This document shows, piece by piece, positions 51,301-63,070 of a DNA stretch of 64,000 nucleotides (positions within the stretch are counted from its first letter, which is position 1; every line of letters begins with the position of its first letter). A model generated the notes under the pieces. That model did no database searches. It was not told where the DNA came from and saw only the letters and a list, made by a program, of their open reading frames with translations. Source of the stretch: Taenia hydatigena (lineage: Eukaryota; Platyhelminthes; Cestoda; Cyclophyllidea; Taeniidae); NCBI GenBank assembly GCA_036345935.2, contig JADWOT020001882.1, positions 1 to 64,000 of the forward strand. The letters run 5' to 3'. A program made the translations under genes and the position numbers.

Positions 51301-51904
51301 TCATTTCTGTTAAATTCCCACCGGAGCAATCGGTTAGTGGATCCAGGGCTTAGGGAGAATGGCCCAACAGGTAAACATGTATGTAAAATAATAGGCCGAA
51401 ATGCGTATCGGGTGTAGGTTTGATTCTGAGTGCACTTATAATGCCGTTCGACCATTCGGTTCTATACTTGGAGTAATTGCAATCGTACTTGATTTGTAGC
51501 CAAGGGAATAACCAGACAAGCAAGAACAGGCGATGTATCAGGGGCAATTTTCTAGTGCATTCTTATAGGCATCCATGTAGGTGGAAACTCTTGGGTTTTT
51601 ATACAGAAGATGTCTTCCAAATTCATAGGCAATCTTTCCATTACACGACAGGCATTAATAAATCCCTTAATTAATCATTTGGTCTCTCACAAACAAGGAT
51701 GGACTGAATTGCCAAGTGTCGTGTTTTTAATGGTAAAAGAGTTGCTGTGGTTCGTCTTCTGATTGCCAGGCAAAGTTGGGCTATCGCTGGCTCAACCATT
51801 TTCTGGATCAACGCAGCCTGCAATAAAACAAAAAGCAGACTTGATAGACAAACTCAACGCTTCATAATTCGCAGCAGGTGAAGCAGACAATAGTTTACAC
51901 TGAC
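48372..51904. other. No recognisable gene
   Basis: Includes overlapping unrecognised frames at 48451-48819 (minus) and 48569-48919 (plus), and a lysine-rich 96-codon frame at 49825-50115 in very AT-rich sequence. No motif, paralog or splice support. Confidence 0.4.
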
Positions 51905-52044
51905 TCATAAGATTGATGCCAACACAAAAGTCATGGAAGCGAATAGGCCTGCAGTGTCTAAAGCAGAGGAGGTAGACACGTCGGTTGTGGTAGTTGCAGG
52001 AGTTCTTGCAGATTGCTTGGTCATAATATATCCCCATTCCCGCT
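51905..52044 (-). CDS. Stalk and hydrophobic-tail exon of FN3 gene copy 2
   Basis: Begins after GTTTCGCACAG| in phase 1, ends at TGA 51905-51907. The Thr/Ser-rich run followed by about 15 hydrophobic residues at the very end fits a lipid-anchor signal or short membrane anchor. Confidence 0.45.
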
Positions 52045-52336
52045 CTGTGCGAAACAGCGAATTCACTTCACATTGGTAATCGACTTTGCATAATGATGCA
52101 ATTGGCACCGCCTTGCTAGACGCACATGCTTAACTCTGTAGTCTATTTCATAGCAGAGGGTAATGCAAATTCGCATACAGAATTGTTTTGGTTGTCGACT
52201 TTTGTTGTCCAAGGTTAGTCACTTTTAACTGCTGGATCGTTGATCTATAAAATGAGTAGAAAGGACTCATCACCTTCGAACGCGGTGTAGTCACACTTAG
52301 TAGTTCACTGAAGTTGCTGGTGTATTTATGCTTCAA

Positions 52337-52545
52337 CTAAGGTCCCTTTTGCGTGAGTGCCCTAACGTGTAAAGTTGTAGCTTTGGCCTGAGAGAACATA
52401 AATTTCGCCCTGCTATCTATTGTCGAGATACCAACCGATGATGTAGCTAATAATGTCGGCGAGAGGCTGACGTGGCAAACCCACTTGATGTACACTGTAT
52501 AAGGGTTGACTGCTTCAAGATGCACGCTCTCAGGAACCCCAGGTT
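52337..52545 (-). pseudogene. Fibronectin III exon of copy 2, frameshifted
   Basis: FN3 signatures in order: PGVP start, hydrophobic strand and tryptophan (VYIKW), proline pair region and strand (PRQPLADIISYIIGWY), and the late strand with small-residue turn (LHVRALTQKGP). They occupy two frames, changing after the tryptophan near 52480 and again near 52420. TAG follows at about 52337-52339. Confidence 0.7.
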
Positions 52546-53654
52546 CTGCACAAATGGGAAAACGTCGGTTTGTCGTTAGTGCCAAGAGGACCTTAAAGCT
52601 TCTTCTGTCTCATTATGCCCTACTCAAATCCAATTAAATAAAAGCAGATATAAATTATTTAGGCACCAAAGCCATTGAATTACAGCTAGCTGCTAAATAT
52701 ATACAAGATGTTTATGGGTTAGTAGGCAGAGAGTAGACCTGCACGATTTTTGTTTAGTTAGTGGCGGGTTGAGCATCACGATAAAATTACTTAGCTATAC
52801 GAATCCATATATTACGACTGCATGTTAATGCCAATTTCTATTATCACGCGATCTAGGATTGCTAAACTGTTTAAGCATTTATGGCGTAGTGCAGAAAAAC
52901 GGGCAAGACATGAGAAGCGAAAAAAATTTCCCTGATGCCTGTGATGGTGGACAAGAGACGTTTGGACGATTGCAACCGTATAAGCTTGAAGCGACTAATC
53001 ATTTGTGTTGCTGCATCAGCATAGGCTTTAGGGTTAGGGCAGGAAAATATCATCTGCGACCATAGTTTGACAGGTAGGAGATAAATAAGGTTTGATAAAA
53101 TCAGCTCGGTTCTGTCAAACAGCTTGGCATTAAACATGTTTTACGACGCACCTGCGCACTTTGTCTCCCTGATTTTAACCAAATGCAATTGATTTTATCG
53201 TGTTAAATTTACTTTATGCATAAACAAAAGCTGTACTTTTTATTATGACCAAATTAAACGGAAATCGGGTGCGACGCCCTTTATGAAAACTGGTTTATTT
53301 GATGCATGATCCATGTAAAAGGGTACGAAGATGAACAAAATCCTAATCATTACAAAATTAAAGAACATTTGAAGACACTATAGAAGTAAAGGGCTAAAGT
53401 GCGATGGAAGGTAAGCATCAGGCATAATAACAAGAAAAGAAGTCAGCCACACCAAGTTGATTTGACTGTGACATCATGCAAGGTATTGCGGTGCAATGTA
53501 TCGGGAAATAAATAAGTAAAAGTAGCTAGGCCGTCTCTGGCGCACTTTAGCAGTTTCTATGCTAAAAAATTTTCGCTATCATTTTCGCTCTCATTTAGCG
53601 AATAGTTCTTTCTTCACGTGTGCTGATCAGTGTAAGGATAAGAAGGCAACTTAC

Positions 53655-53703
53655 CGATTGCCAATCCAACGCCGCCATGTGCGATGGAAGCTGCCAGCAA
53701 CAT
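53655..53703 (-). CDS. Exon 1 of FN3 gene copy 2
   Basis: 49 bases, 16 codons plus one, perfect donor G|GTAAGT. By alignment with the exon at 40702 the original start codon may have lain about 11 bases upstream and been lost, leaving this ATG as a substitute. A weak TATA-like TTTAAAAG lies about 73-80 bases upstream. Confidence 0.45.
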
Positions 53704-54721
53704 GAGGCAGAGTTAAAAGGACATTTCTCTTTGAGAAATAACTTGCATTTACAATCCGTACACCTGTACTTTTAAATGTGTTGTTAGTTGATGTTAGCCC
53801 ATGGGCTGCAAATTCTTGAATTACTAACCAAATTGTGCATTCAGGCGCACACTATGAAATTTAATGTTATTGAATTGATTGAGCGATTGTGTTAAGGGCA
53901 CTGACAAGTGCGCTCACTGTTACAAAAAAGCTATCACCTTCACTTTATGGAGGCTTCCGTTTATATGATGGGTCGTGGCATTGTGACTAGTCAATGCGCG
54001 CAGTCTTACGCGGAATTTCGGGCAGACATTATGACCAAGGCAGTAGAGGAGACTACGATGGCTAAACCAGCAAATTCATATTAACCGGCTGTAATGTTTG
54101 CAGAATTCGACGTCAAATCTTCGACATGGTCATTTGGGATTGGTGACAGATTCTCTCATCAGAAAACTCTTTCGAGTCTCTTCGATGCAGAAAACGATGT
54201 TCAAGGTATTGCTAACTCCTGAACATTGGCTAATTCGTACCATTGTATAACAAGGCAGTTAAGACCATCACGTTACTTGTGTATGTTCCACCGTCTGTGA
54301 CTAATTTAATAGCAGGAGGTGATAAGAATGATCCCGCAAAATTTTAACGATACTGAAAACCCCGCGCTGACGTCCTTGATCAAACTAGTTAAGTGAAGTG
54401 TTCTACTTGCCAGACGAGTATTATTAAAGTAGTGCAGCAGAGAGATTTATCGTTGCTTGTTTCGATTTGACGAATTCATTCACTTTGTGATGATGTGGAT
54501 GCATTGGGAAACACTGTGCAATGAAGACAAAGAAATTTGGCCCACGACTATATGGAACTACCAATAAATTATCAAAAATGCGCTGCACTTACGTTCAATA
54601 GGCAAACGTGTATGAGAATACAATTTAAATGACTTCGTGCTAATTGTTAAGGCTGATGATATTCTACCTTCAAGCCGTGAGATGAGGTGGAAAAATGCAC
54701 AGGCTTACTTGAGCTATTTAC

Positions 54722-54864
54722 CTTGATCCAAGCTGTTCCGCAGCATAGTGAATTTGGCCTGCTTTGCTCCTTCACCTTCTCCTCTATCTCAGAAGAATCC
54801 GTGAAGAGAAAGGGTGACAAATCTAAGTTGCGGCTGCTCATGGAGGGATAGGAAGTAGCTTTCC
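54722..54864 (-). other. Candidate internal exon, unrecognised
   Basis: 143 bases framed by GTTTTGATTACAG| and AAG|GTAAAT. One frame is fully open (SYPSMSSRNLDLSPFLF, EIEEKVKEQSRPNSLCCGTA). A second frame with one stop also looks protein-like (SYFLSLHEQPQLRFVTLS, GAKQAKFTMLRNSL). Its partner at 41656-41937 is open in the frame corresponding to the first. No partner exons were identified. Confidence 0.35.
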
Positions 54865-57800
54865 CTGTAATCAAAACGCCCACTGACTAACGACATGCGT
54901 GGAATCATCCTTAATGCGTGAAAGCAATTGTGCCAATAGATGACCCATCCTCAATAAATCTTTCTACTCGCTCCAAGAGAATCCAGTGGCAATCTGTCCA
55001 ACACATTTCCTTACATTGCTAAGTGCTTAATACATTGCACCATTTTAGGTTAATTTTGACTCGGAGTTTTCCAGTCACTTTCAATAACTGATTTTTTGGC
55101 TTAAATTCAAGGCATTTTCAAAGTCCAGATGAAGTTGATGTCATGTTCCGTGTAAAACATGCACCGATTGAGCGTGTCTCGAAGTCACTGGTAAAGACAT
55201 AAGTAGCTCTGTGTTACTTGATGGTTACTTTTAAAGATTAGTAGGTTTCACTGTCGACCCTGAACATGAACGTTTCTAAGTCAGCATCTATATTTTGACG
55301 TACCTATGCTGACGGCAGTCATTGATGCAGACATCACTGCCAGTCGCAATAGGCGCGCTTAAAATGTCCTGTCAGAATGAATTTGTTGCACGATTTTACA
55401 AGTGAAATGTCTCACCTGTGATCGAACTTCTTTAAGTTATGCTCTCTTATTCCATATTCATTTATCACAGTCAGTGGGTCGATAAATAATGCGGATGGAC
55501 CTGGTTACACAAGGTGAAAAGGGACACAAACATGAAGGTGCTTCGTGCAAAAGATGAGGCATTACGTCGCTTAGATTAGAAGCACGCTAGATATGATTAG
55601 CCCCTTTTAGTCGTTTAATATCTGCAAACGCTAATAATCGTGTCTGTTTAACACCATGAATCCAGTTTTCTCAGTTTTAATTGTTTCTCAAGAAAAAGAA
55701 TCCGAATTGTTATTGACAATTTTGTCGTTTGATTGGCATTTAGAATGCAATATCAATTTAAATGTGCCAAAAATTAAAGCGAATTAATGCGTTTTAAATG
55801 GACATTTATCCGGAATAGTTGGATGGTAAATGAAATTTAGTGGACCGTTTTGCCATGTTAAGATACACTAAGCTATTTCATTGAAGCGGCACAGAATTCA
55901 AAAGCGTTGTTTTTTATAAAGTGGCAGATGGGTAGGAAAGGGTTTTATGCCTCTGACATTTGTAACTCGCGAACTGTTCAGATAGTCATTCCCCAAAAAG
56001 CTGCCTTCTTCACAATTAGTTGCATTAAGAGCCGATGAATCGACAAATACCACTGATTCAGCAAGAAATTTGTCGAAAATCCTAAGGCCATGGCTTTACA
56101 CCAGCACTCATTGTCGCCCTTCACTGACCAAATTAGTAGTGGTGTCGAAATTCTGCATGGAGTACAGCCGCCTACAAAGTGATTCAGAAATAGTTGGTGC
56201 ATGGTGCGCAACTCTCTGTAAGGATGCGTTGAATCCAATGCAATCACACAAGATGATAGTCATGCAACACAGCAGGGGCATCGGAAATTCAGGAATCAAC
56301 TTTGGTGGGGCCCAAGGCCGAATAACCCGATGACACCCATGCAAACTCAAAGCGATGGCATCCAAGACTTCGTGCTAGAGTACAAAAACCTAAGAAATCG
56401 TTTTACTTTAAAAGCTGTAGCAACAGATTACTTACCCTCGGGCACGTATGCTAATTTAAAAAGTTGGTGTGGATTTAAAAATGAAACTCGACAGCGGTCT
56501 TCTGAGCAGCGCCAAATTGTGGGGCACAATTGGTTCAGATCAATTTCTAAGAAACAAAAATGCTTAGAAAGGCACACTATTAGGTGTTACTCCAGTCGTT
56601 AAGAGCAGTGGCTTACAAAAGTTCCGTCTCTAACTGCAGCTTAGATCCTAATATTTACCTTTTAACAGCATAGCCATTCCTGGCACATATCGCGTTCTGT
56701 GCACCCACGGGTTTGTCACAGCTAACAAAACCTGGATATTTCAAGAGCATTTAGTCCAATACATAAGAGCATCTCCTCTAGTTCGTTAGTAAACTATCAA
56801 TTGGCCAAACAGCAAGCAAGACTAAGTGAGTCCATTGCAACATACTCTAGCGGGAAATGATAGATAAACAAGTTGAAGCCTTTGAAACTCCTTGTCATTG
56901 CCTCACAGCTAACGAGTCTACGGAGAAGACGAGGGCCTAAGCTTAGAGGCAAAGGGAAACAGCGTATCAGGGACCTATATCGAAATAGACAAGCAAAAAA
57001 GGAAAAAAGGCATAAAATCACTCAGTCAAATTGAGAAGGGCTAAGCGCGAATTTTTGAACAGTCAAAAGCAAAGTAAGATGACAAATGACTAAAAGGCTG
57101 GGATTTCTACAGCAAAAAATATCAGGCGATTCAAAATTACTCAAGTAAAATTGGAGATTCTCATTTACGTTGCCAAAGGACTGCTTTTGATGCAGCATGA
57201 GTTGCTGCCAGTTGAACAGCGCCATCATTAACGCCAAGACTTGTACAGCGCAATCCAAGTGAAAGGCTCCTGCAGACGGTGATAATTGTGAGAATGTGGT
57301 GGACTGTATCACCAAGGCTTCACTTCTCACTGCCTCTTAAAAGGGCCCGACGTCGCCACCTACAGTTACAGGAGGATTCTGCCATTTTGAAGGCAAAGTC
57401 ACTGCACTCAGCGATAAAGTGTGAAGAATAGTTTTCAGATGGGATAGCCATCAGCGACATACTAGTGTCTTGAGTAGGCAGTTGAAAAAGGGTGGATCTG
57501 CACGATTGTTGTGCGGTTTCACAACAGTTGAACAGATGGATGGATATCCATCCCAACTCCTGTTTAAGAATATAACCTTTCAAGGGTATCAGAGACATCA
57601 GGAACCCATTAATTACTCGTGCTTATTTTAATAAGGTATGCCCTCTAGTTTATTCTCGAGCCACTGATTAATGCCATCAACGAATGCGCTTGTGGGGTTA
57701 GCGAAGGGATGTGCTAGTCATAGTCATTACTGGTAGAAGTGGTAGTGGTAGAGAAAGAAAGCACTTGGAAAATTATAAGCATTACGGGTTTCATTATATT

Positions 57801-58407
57801 TGTTGGTGGATTGCAGTAAGCCATTCCACATTTTTATCTCCGGACAAGGCTACGTTACAAATCGAATTTGGGATTGGTAGTGGCATGTAGCCGTTAAGTG
57901 GAGACACCAATCCATTTGCTCACAAATTCCTTCCTGGAAGTGCACTATCTGCCGCAAGCGACAGCAATTTATTGGGTAGCAATTTAAAACAATCATCGTT
58001 GTTAACTATGACAAGTCATCAGCAGTGTCACGACTGCATCGCAGCACAATTTCGAGTACTTACGGCTGATTAGAAAATCCCGCCTAAAGCAACCAGGAAT
58101 CAGTAAACGCATTCAAATTTCTAAGCTAAATATCATAGCATAGCCTCCTATGTATTTTGTCCGACCGCAAGAGTTTCAACTCTACTTACAACACTTCAAA
58201 GCTAAACAATAAGAGTAAGGCATGTTTTAGTTTTCGCAATTCATTCTAGATGAGCACCCATGACGCTTTTAACACTAGAGCAGAAGAGATCCGAAGTCTG
58301 GCACATAAAACCTTAAAACGAGTAAGCACAAAATAATCAAAACCCTAAAACAATCGAGTGCAATAATACGAGAAAAAATTACCTCCGATTTAATTTGCCA
58401 ATGCGTT
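54865..58407. other. No recognisable gene; two stop-poor zones
   Basis: At 55978-56602 four overlapping frames of 85-90 codons are open on both strands, none recognisable. At 57022-57598 two minus frames of 92 and 102 codons overlap by about 11 bases, as one frameshifted coding region would. The products (GWISIHLFNCCETAQQSC, AGAFHLDCAVQVLALMMALF) suggest no family. Confidence 0.35.
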
Positions 58408-59134
58408 CCGCATACCCAACAAGGAAATGCCAAAGGGAAGCTCCGTGTAAGCTGAAGCAAAGATGTCTAATCATTTATTAAGCCGTTTCAAGTGATAAAC
58501 AGGAATAATAGCATTAGTTGAGCGTTCAGAGCAAGAGAGAAGTAGAGGAGGGCATGCACACCATCAACTAGCTCCTTCACCTCCTTGACACGTGGAGGCG
58601 CCCTCCCAAGTGTCGGTGCAGGCACAACCTCGGTGTTGGTTGCTGTTTACCACCATTGCTGCGACCATCCCCACGGCTGGCCACACGGCGACCACCATTG
58701 CGGCTTCTGCACAGACCACGATGCCCACTTCTGTCCATATTGTGAACCCTTCTCAAACTCTCCCCACGGTGCCCACTTCCACGGATACGAGCATGGCCAA
58801 CCTCCCCACACCATTTCTTTGTCTCTGCTTTCCTTGATACTGACTTGCGCTCTGAGGTGTGCCTGCTTATATACCAGTCGCCTTATCTCTAATTGTCTCG
58901 TGTAGCCCTCGTGCTCACTGCACTTTTAGCTCTACACCCGTGCTTGCCGATCATCGTCGATGCTCTCATGATGCCAACATTTTCGACTGACATTTTAGGT
59001 GTCGCATAGACTGTGAGTTGCATGTGACTTCTCAACATAGAAATTTAACAATGATCTATGAACGGTGATGGCCTTGCTAATGTAGAGGTCGTAGATCACA
59101 GGCCAGTGTTGAACCTTACCGAACCTCTAGACCC
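58408..59134. repeat. Short dispersed repeat, split by an insertion
   Basis: 58408-58498 and 59078-59134 together match the reverse complement of 60625-60771 (about 95% over the left part: GTTCCGCATACCCAACAAGG and onward). The middle, 58499-59077, is absent from the other copy. Confidence 0.85.
58499..59077. mobile_element. 579-base insertion with TAA at both ends
   Basis: Inserted into the short repeat. The uninterrupted copy reads GTGATAATGTAG; here it is GTGATAA, insert, TAATGTAG, so TAA is duplicated. The insert is GC-richer than its surroundings, with a Thr/Pro- or His/Cys-rich frame on plus (58585-58905). No terminal inverted repeats, poly-A tail or transposase were seen, so the class is unknown. 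Confidence 0.6.
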
Positions 59135-60624
59135 GCCTTAATCATATTTCGGTGGTAATTACATTGAAAGGAAATATTCCATTAGGATCAAATGCTTTCT
59201 AGGCTGCAAGTGACTTGTCTCACCATAAATCGCGTAGAGATTTGCCTTCATGACACCAATCTAATATGTTCGACTATAAGTACAGCTATTTCAGCTTTCG
59301 TTTTGACTAGATTACGCCATCGTAGCACACAAAACGTCTTGGATATTTTTCTCGCAATCGCAATTATTTGTTTTCAATGCTGAGACTTATTGCATTATGC
59401 TCCCTAGATTTGACGCGAAACGTATCAAGCACTGAGACATCCCTTGGCTTATAGTATTGACCTTTTAATCACTTGAAATTCAACATAATTTAAGATGCAA
59501 CTGCTTAGTGGATTGGTTTTTAAACAATGTCCCAAATTACAATCACATTACAAATAAAACCAGTTGCAGAGCTATCCCGTAAGTGGAGGGGAAATTTTGC
59601 AGGCTGATAAACAAGCGATTCGGGTAATTATTTAAAGGGACTGTATTCTTTTCTCAACTCTAGCTCAAATTTACTGAAGTTACCCAATAGAGCTAACAGA
59701 ATGATTATAAAACTTTGGGGTAGTCTTGACGATGCCAAATGCAATTTTGTCTCGGATTCGCTGAGTTCTCAGTGCATTAACTATCTTATCTCCCAGTAGA
59801 ACTTCACTAAGCAAACTGCTTCTAATAATCCATCAGTTTGTAATGGTACGAGACGATGTGCCAATCGTCCTTATTATTATTATATACGTACGTAAGGCCC
59901 CTGATTGAGACTACAACGGGGCGCTAATTGTTTAGAGCAGAACCATTTGACACGAATAGATTTAGCATCAATCGCGCCTAAGACCGCTCAGAGGCATGTG
60001 TGCAGACTAAGGAATGCATAAATATCAACCGGTAAATTAAGCCCTAAAATCGCTTGCAGAAAACATTGTTTAATGGTTGCCAAATGATTTGCTGATTGAT
60101 GAATTTTGTAAAAATAAGAGCTACAATCACTTTTTTTATATTCGCAGTCGATTGTCAATCTGGATGAGCCATCGCCTCGGATGAATTTATCCCGCATAAC
60201 TCCAATAGGGTGATAAACCAGGTATGCGTATTTATATTTGGCAAAATATCATTAAAGGCTTACTCGGTTCTCCTGCGTCAAGCATAAATACGGCCCAATA
60301 ATTTTATCTGCCGCACATATAAACCGAGACATTGACTGTTAAGCCAAGATATCGCAGAAGTCATGAATTTGGAGCAAACTTCTGCTGGTGGGTGATATGT
60401 TCTTTGCGAGCGACTTATGTGTGCAATGGAAGAGGCTACATGGGCATTATTGGCTAATATAGAGTTTGAATACAAGTGAAAGACTAACAACACCTAGATG
60501 TAAATGCACTCCTAAGCAACGTTCGTTGCTGCATTGCATCAACTATATAAGTTGTCATCGTGCGTCTACGCGTGCGTGCACACCATTAAATAAGGGCACG
60601 ATAAGCACCACAGATGAATCAGGT
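59135..60624. other. No gene seen; small ATT microsatellite
   Basis: ATT repeats at about 59868-59884 lie next to ACGTACGT, flanked by CCTTA/TAAGG in inverted form. Otherwise short unrecognised frames (59192-59383, 59988-60197, 60278-60493). Confidence 0.45.
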
Positions 60625-60771
60625 CTAGCGGTTAGGTAAGGTTCAACACTGGCCTGTGATCTACGACCACTACATTATCACTTAAAACTGCTTAATAAAT
60701 GATTAGACATCTTTGCTTCAGCTTACACCGAGCTTCCCTTTGGCATTTCCTTGTTGGGTATGCGGAACGAA
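60625..60771. repeat. Short dispersed repeat, uninterrupted copy
   Basis: Reverse-complement copy of the split element at 58408-59134, with an empty insertion site. It abuts the outer edge of inverted arm IR1 (about 60775). Confidence 0.85.
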
Positions 60772-62693
60772 CTCCAAATCCAGCCTCTGCTCCACCAACA
60801 AAAACAAGAGACGTATGTGTATAGAGGCAACGAAGTTCTGTCAAATAGGAACTTCCATCGCGGTGCCTTGATCGTTTCATTGTTTATGAAATGACACCGA
60901 GTTGTGTGGATCAAACCATGTCCCTCCTCCTAAAATATTTCCTTCGGATCTTGTAGATGCCCGAAATTTTGTGATGACTTGTCGTTTCGTTTGCATGTCT
61001 CCTTACCACTTGAGTTTACGCATGGATGCAATTGAAGGAAGAGCAAAGTCGCAGCAATAGAAGTTTATTTCAGTATACGTTTCGGGCGAAGGGGGCATTT
61101 GCTTTCTTAACAACGCCACGCCTTCATCTTAATATCAATAGAGAAGAATTGAGTTGATCGAGTCTGTTCGCATCAAATTTTGCGAATATGGAGGGGTAGC
61201 GCTGAGATCAGCGTTTGGCGCACAACTTGGAACTACTACCTACTAAGTGGCAGTAGAGTTAGGTAGTAGAATTTCATCAACACATGTCTTGCCATGTCTC
61301 ACTGGTAGAAGTGACTGTAACACGCCATATTTGCATCGTCAGGTGAGCTGACCTCTGAATCATGTCAGTAGTCATGGTTCGATCTCTTACCGAATGTATT
61401 CATCCCTCCCGAGTCTTAGGCTGCTACAACCACATGTACACATATATTCGACTTCAGTAAATATAACCCCTAGTGAAAGTCTCGCCATTATGAACTTGCT
61501 CATACTCCGTCTCTTGCAGCACCCACTTTTGAGTACTTGAAACAGCTTTGAGATTCATTAGTATTCTGTGAGACCTGTCCATAATTTCATCCCATTAAAA
61601 CTAAGGGATAGCTGTTGAGCCCATTCCTCTGTTCTTCAATAGGGCTAATGACGTGGTAACCAAAGTGAGCCGAATGTAGGTCATAAAGACGATGGCCTAG
61701 CAGAGTCACTGTTCTGTTTGGTGACATCTTTAAGGCAATACGACAGCCATCTGCTTCCATGCGATCCAACTGAACTGAGTGTGACCTAAGCATTTGCCGT
61801 AGGTAATTAGCTGCTTTCCTTTTGGCAATACACGCAACATTCGTCGCGTGAGGCGTGACTAATTTAGTGGAATTCCAACCCTTTGAGGTGTTTGGACTGA
61901 CTATCAGACTTAATCGTTTCGATATGCCAACATTGGGTAGCCTTAAGTAGTCATTGACATAGTCAAACTTACTTAAGGAGCCATTTTAAATTACTGTTTA
62001 AAGGAATTGTAATTGTTTAACGCATTCTTAAGCCTCTCAGTGCGCCTGTCTATGAGATTTTAACCCAGATATGCTTCACTTCATTTGTCGCATGCAATCA
62101 GAAGCCGCGATATTTTGGCCTCTGGTCATTTGAAAATGGTGGCTGCGACCGCATTTGTGCTTTTTTGACCTTATCACCTCAGGTGTAATGGCCACGTGAT
62201 ACCCTGTCCGAACCTGTTGCCCCACTTTTACGGGGTTGTGAGTGTAGTAGATGATGACCCAGGACTAACGTGAGTTTTTTACTCAAAACTGGTTTACCAA
62301 CCTAACGTGATTGGGTCATTACATTGTACTGCAAATCCAGCCACGAAGTTGTGACTTTAACCGACATGAGTGTGGTCGTTTGCTAAGCGCAAAGCTGAAT
62401 GTCTGAGTTTGAGGCTTTAGCATTCGGAGCATAGCAGCGGTAGTCACAAACTAGAATTGTTTCTTCCATTGGCTGAGAGAGGTAGACTTCGGTCCATAGA
62501 TCTGGGAAGTTTGTGTCAAGATAACAAACGTCCTTAAAATTTAGTTCACGGGTAATCTGCTGACGGCGGAAAGCCGAGTCTGAGAGTCTCTGAAAGCGAT
62601 TGAGCAGCTGCCTACTGCTTTTATCCTTCTGGACCTTTCGAAGAATTCCTGACTTATACGGTTGTTAACGTGACAAACGCCTGTCTGTTTCAG

Positions 62694-63070
62694 CTCGTAC
62701 TGGCAGTCATGCTAAATTCGGTTGTGATCTACCTTTACACTGTCATTGCGTTCAACATCTTCCGCAAGTTCTACACTAAAGAGGAGGACAAGGAAAAAGA
62801 ATACAAGTGCAACAAAGTGTTGACTGTGAGTAAAATCATTGCCACACTCCTTGTTTCTTGTATTTATCGGCATAACAGACGCTATTTGCTCTCTCCCTTT
62901 TTCTGCTCTCCGGTGATTCGTCTTCCACCTCCGCACGGGTCTATGAGCGGGTGGCGGAATCGGAGATGAGATTAAACCGCCCGACGGTGATGCATATGAA
63001 GCGCTGCGGATCCCCTTTGACATATCATTCTTCTTCGTTGTCATTGTCATCATCCTCGCGATTATTCAAG
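62694..63070 (+). pseudogene. Ryanodine receptor fragment, copy 2
   Basis: Same two exons as 33245-33583. Exon A, 62694-62825, is open ([17 protein letters not shown]). Exon B, 62914-63070, keeps the full pore segment (FHLRTGL, stop, AGGGIGDEI) that copy 1 has lost. Damage: the acceptor reads CTCTCCGG instead of CTCTCCAG; the first codon is TGA (62914-62916) where copy 1 has TGT; CGA in the pore became TGA (62944-62946); the E of DEIE became K. The lesions differ from those of copy 1, so the two decayed separately after duplication. Downstream exons lie beyond the window. Confidence 0.9.

Larger units (their letters stand above)
51905..53703 (-). pseudogene. Secreted FN3-type gene, copy 2, decayed
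   Basis: Three exons in order, all in phase 1. Exon 1 (53655-53703) gives MLLAASIAHGGVGLAI and ends CG|GTAAGT. Exon 2 (start 52545 after TTTGTGCAG|) encodes the opening of a fibronectin III domain (EPGVPESVHLEAVNP, YTVYIKW). It continues in a shifted frame as PRQPLADIISYIIGWYLDN and shifts again to TTLHVRALTQKGP. Exon 3 (51905-52044 after TTTCGCACAG|) gives a Thr-rich stalk (TPATTTTDVSTSS) and a hydrophobic end (AGLFASMTFVLASIL) that resembles a GPI-anchor signal. Signal, single FN3 domain and hydrophobic tail is the layout known for tapeworm oncosphere antigens (45W/EG95 type); membership is inference. Two frameshifts in exon 2 argue for a pseudogene. Confidence 0.6.
52400..54890. repeat. 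Direct duplication R3, copy 2
   Basis: Second copy, same orientation. The sequence between genes also aligns in patches (for example GACAAGCAC at 40945 against GACAAGTGC at about 53902). Identity is low, so the duplication is old. Confidence 0.55.

Noticed and set aside
55978..56602. Gene at the cluster of four overlapping open frames
   Set aside because: Frames are open on both strands over the same bases, so stop-codon scarcity explains them. None shows a family motif.
58585..58905. His/Cys-rich metal-binding protein
   Set aside because: The composition comes from a GC-rich, CCAC-rich stretch. The overlapping frame gives a Thr/Pro-rich product instead, and it lies inside an insertion without promoter.
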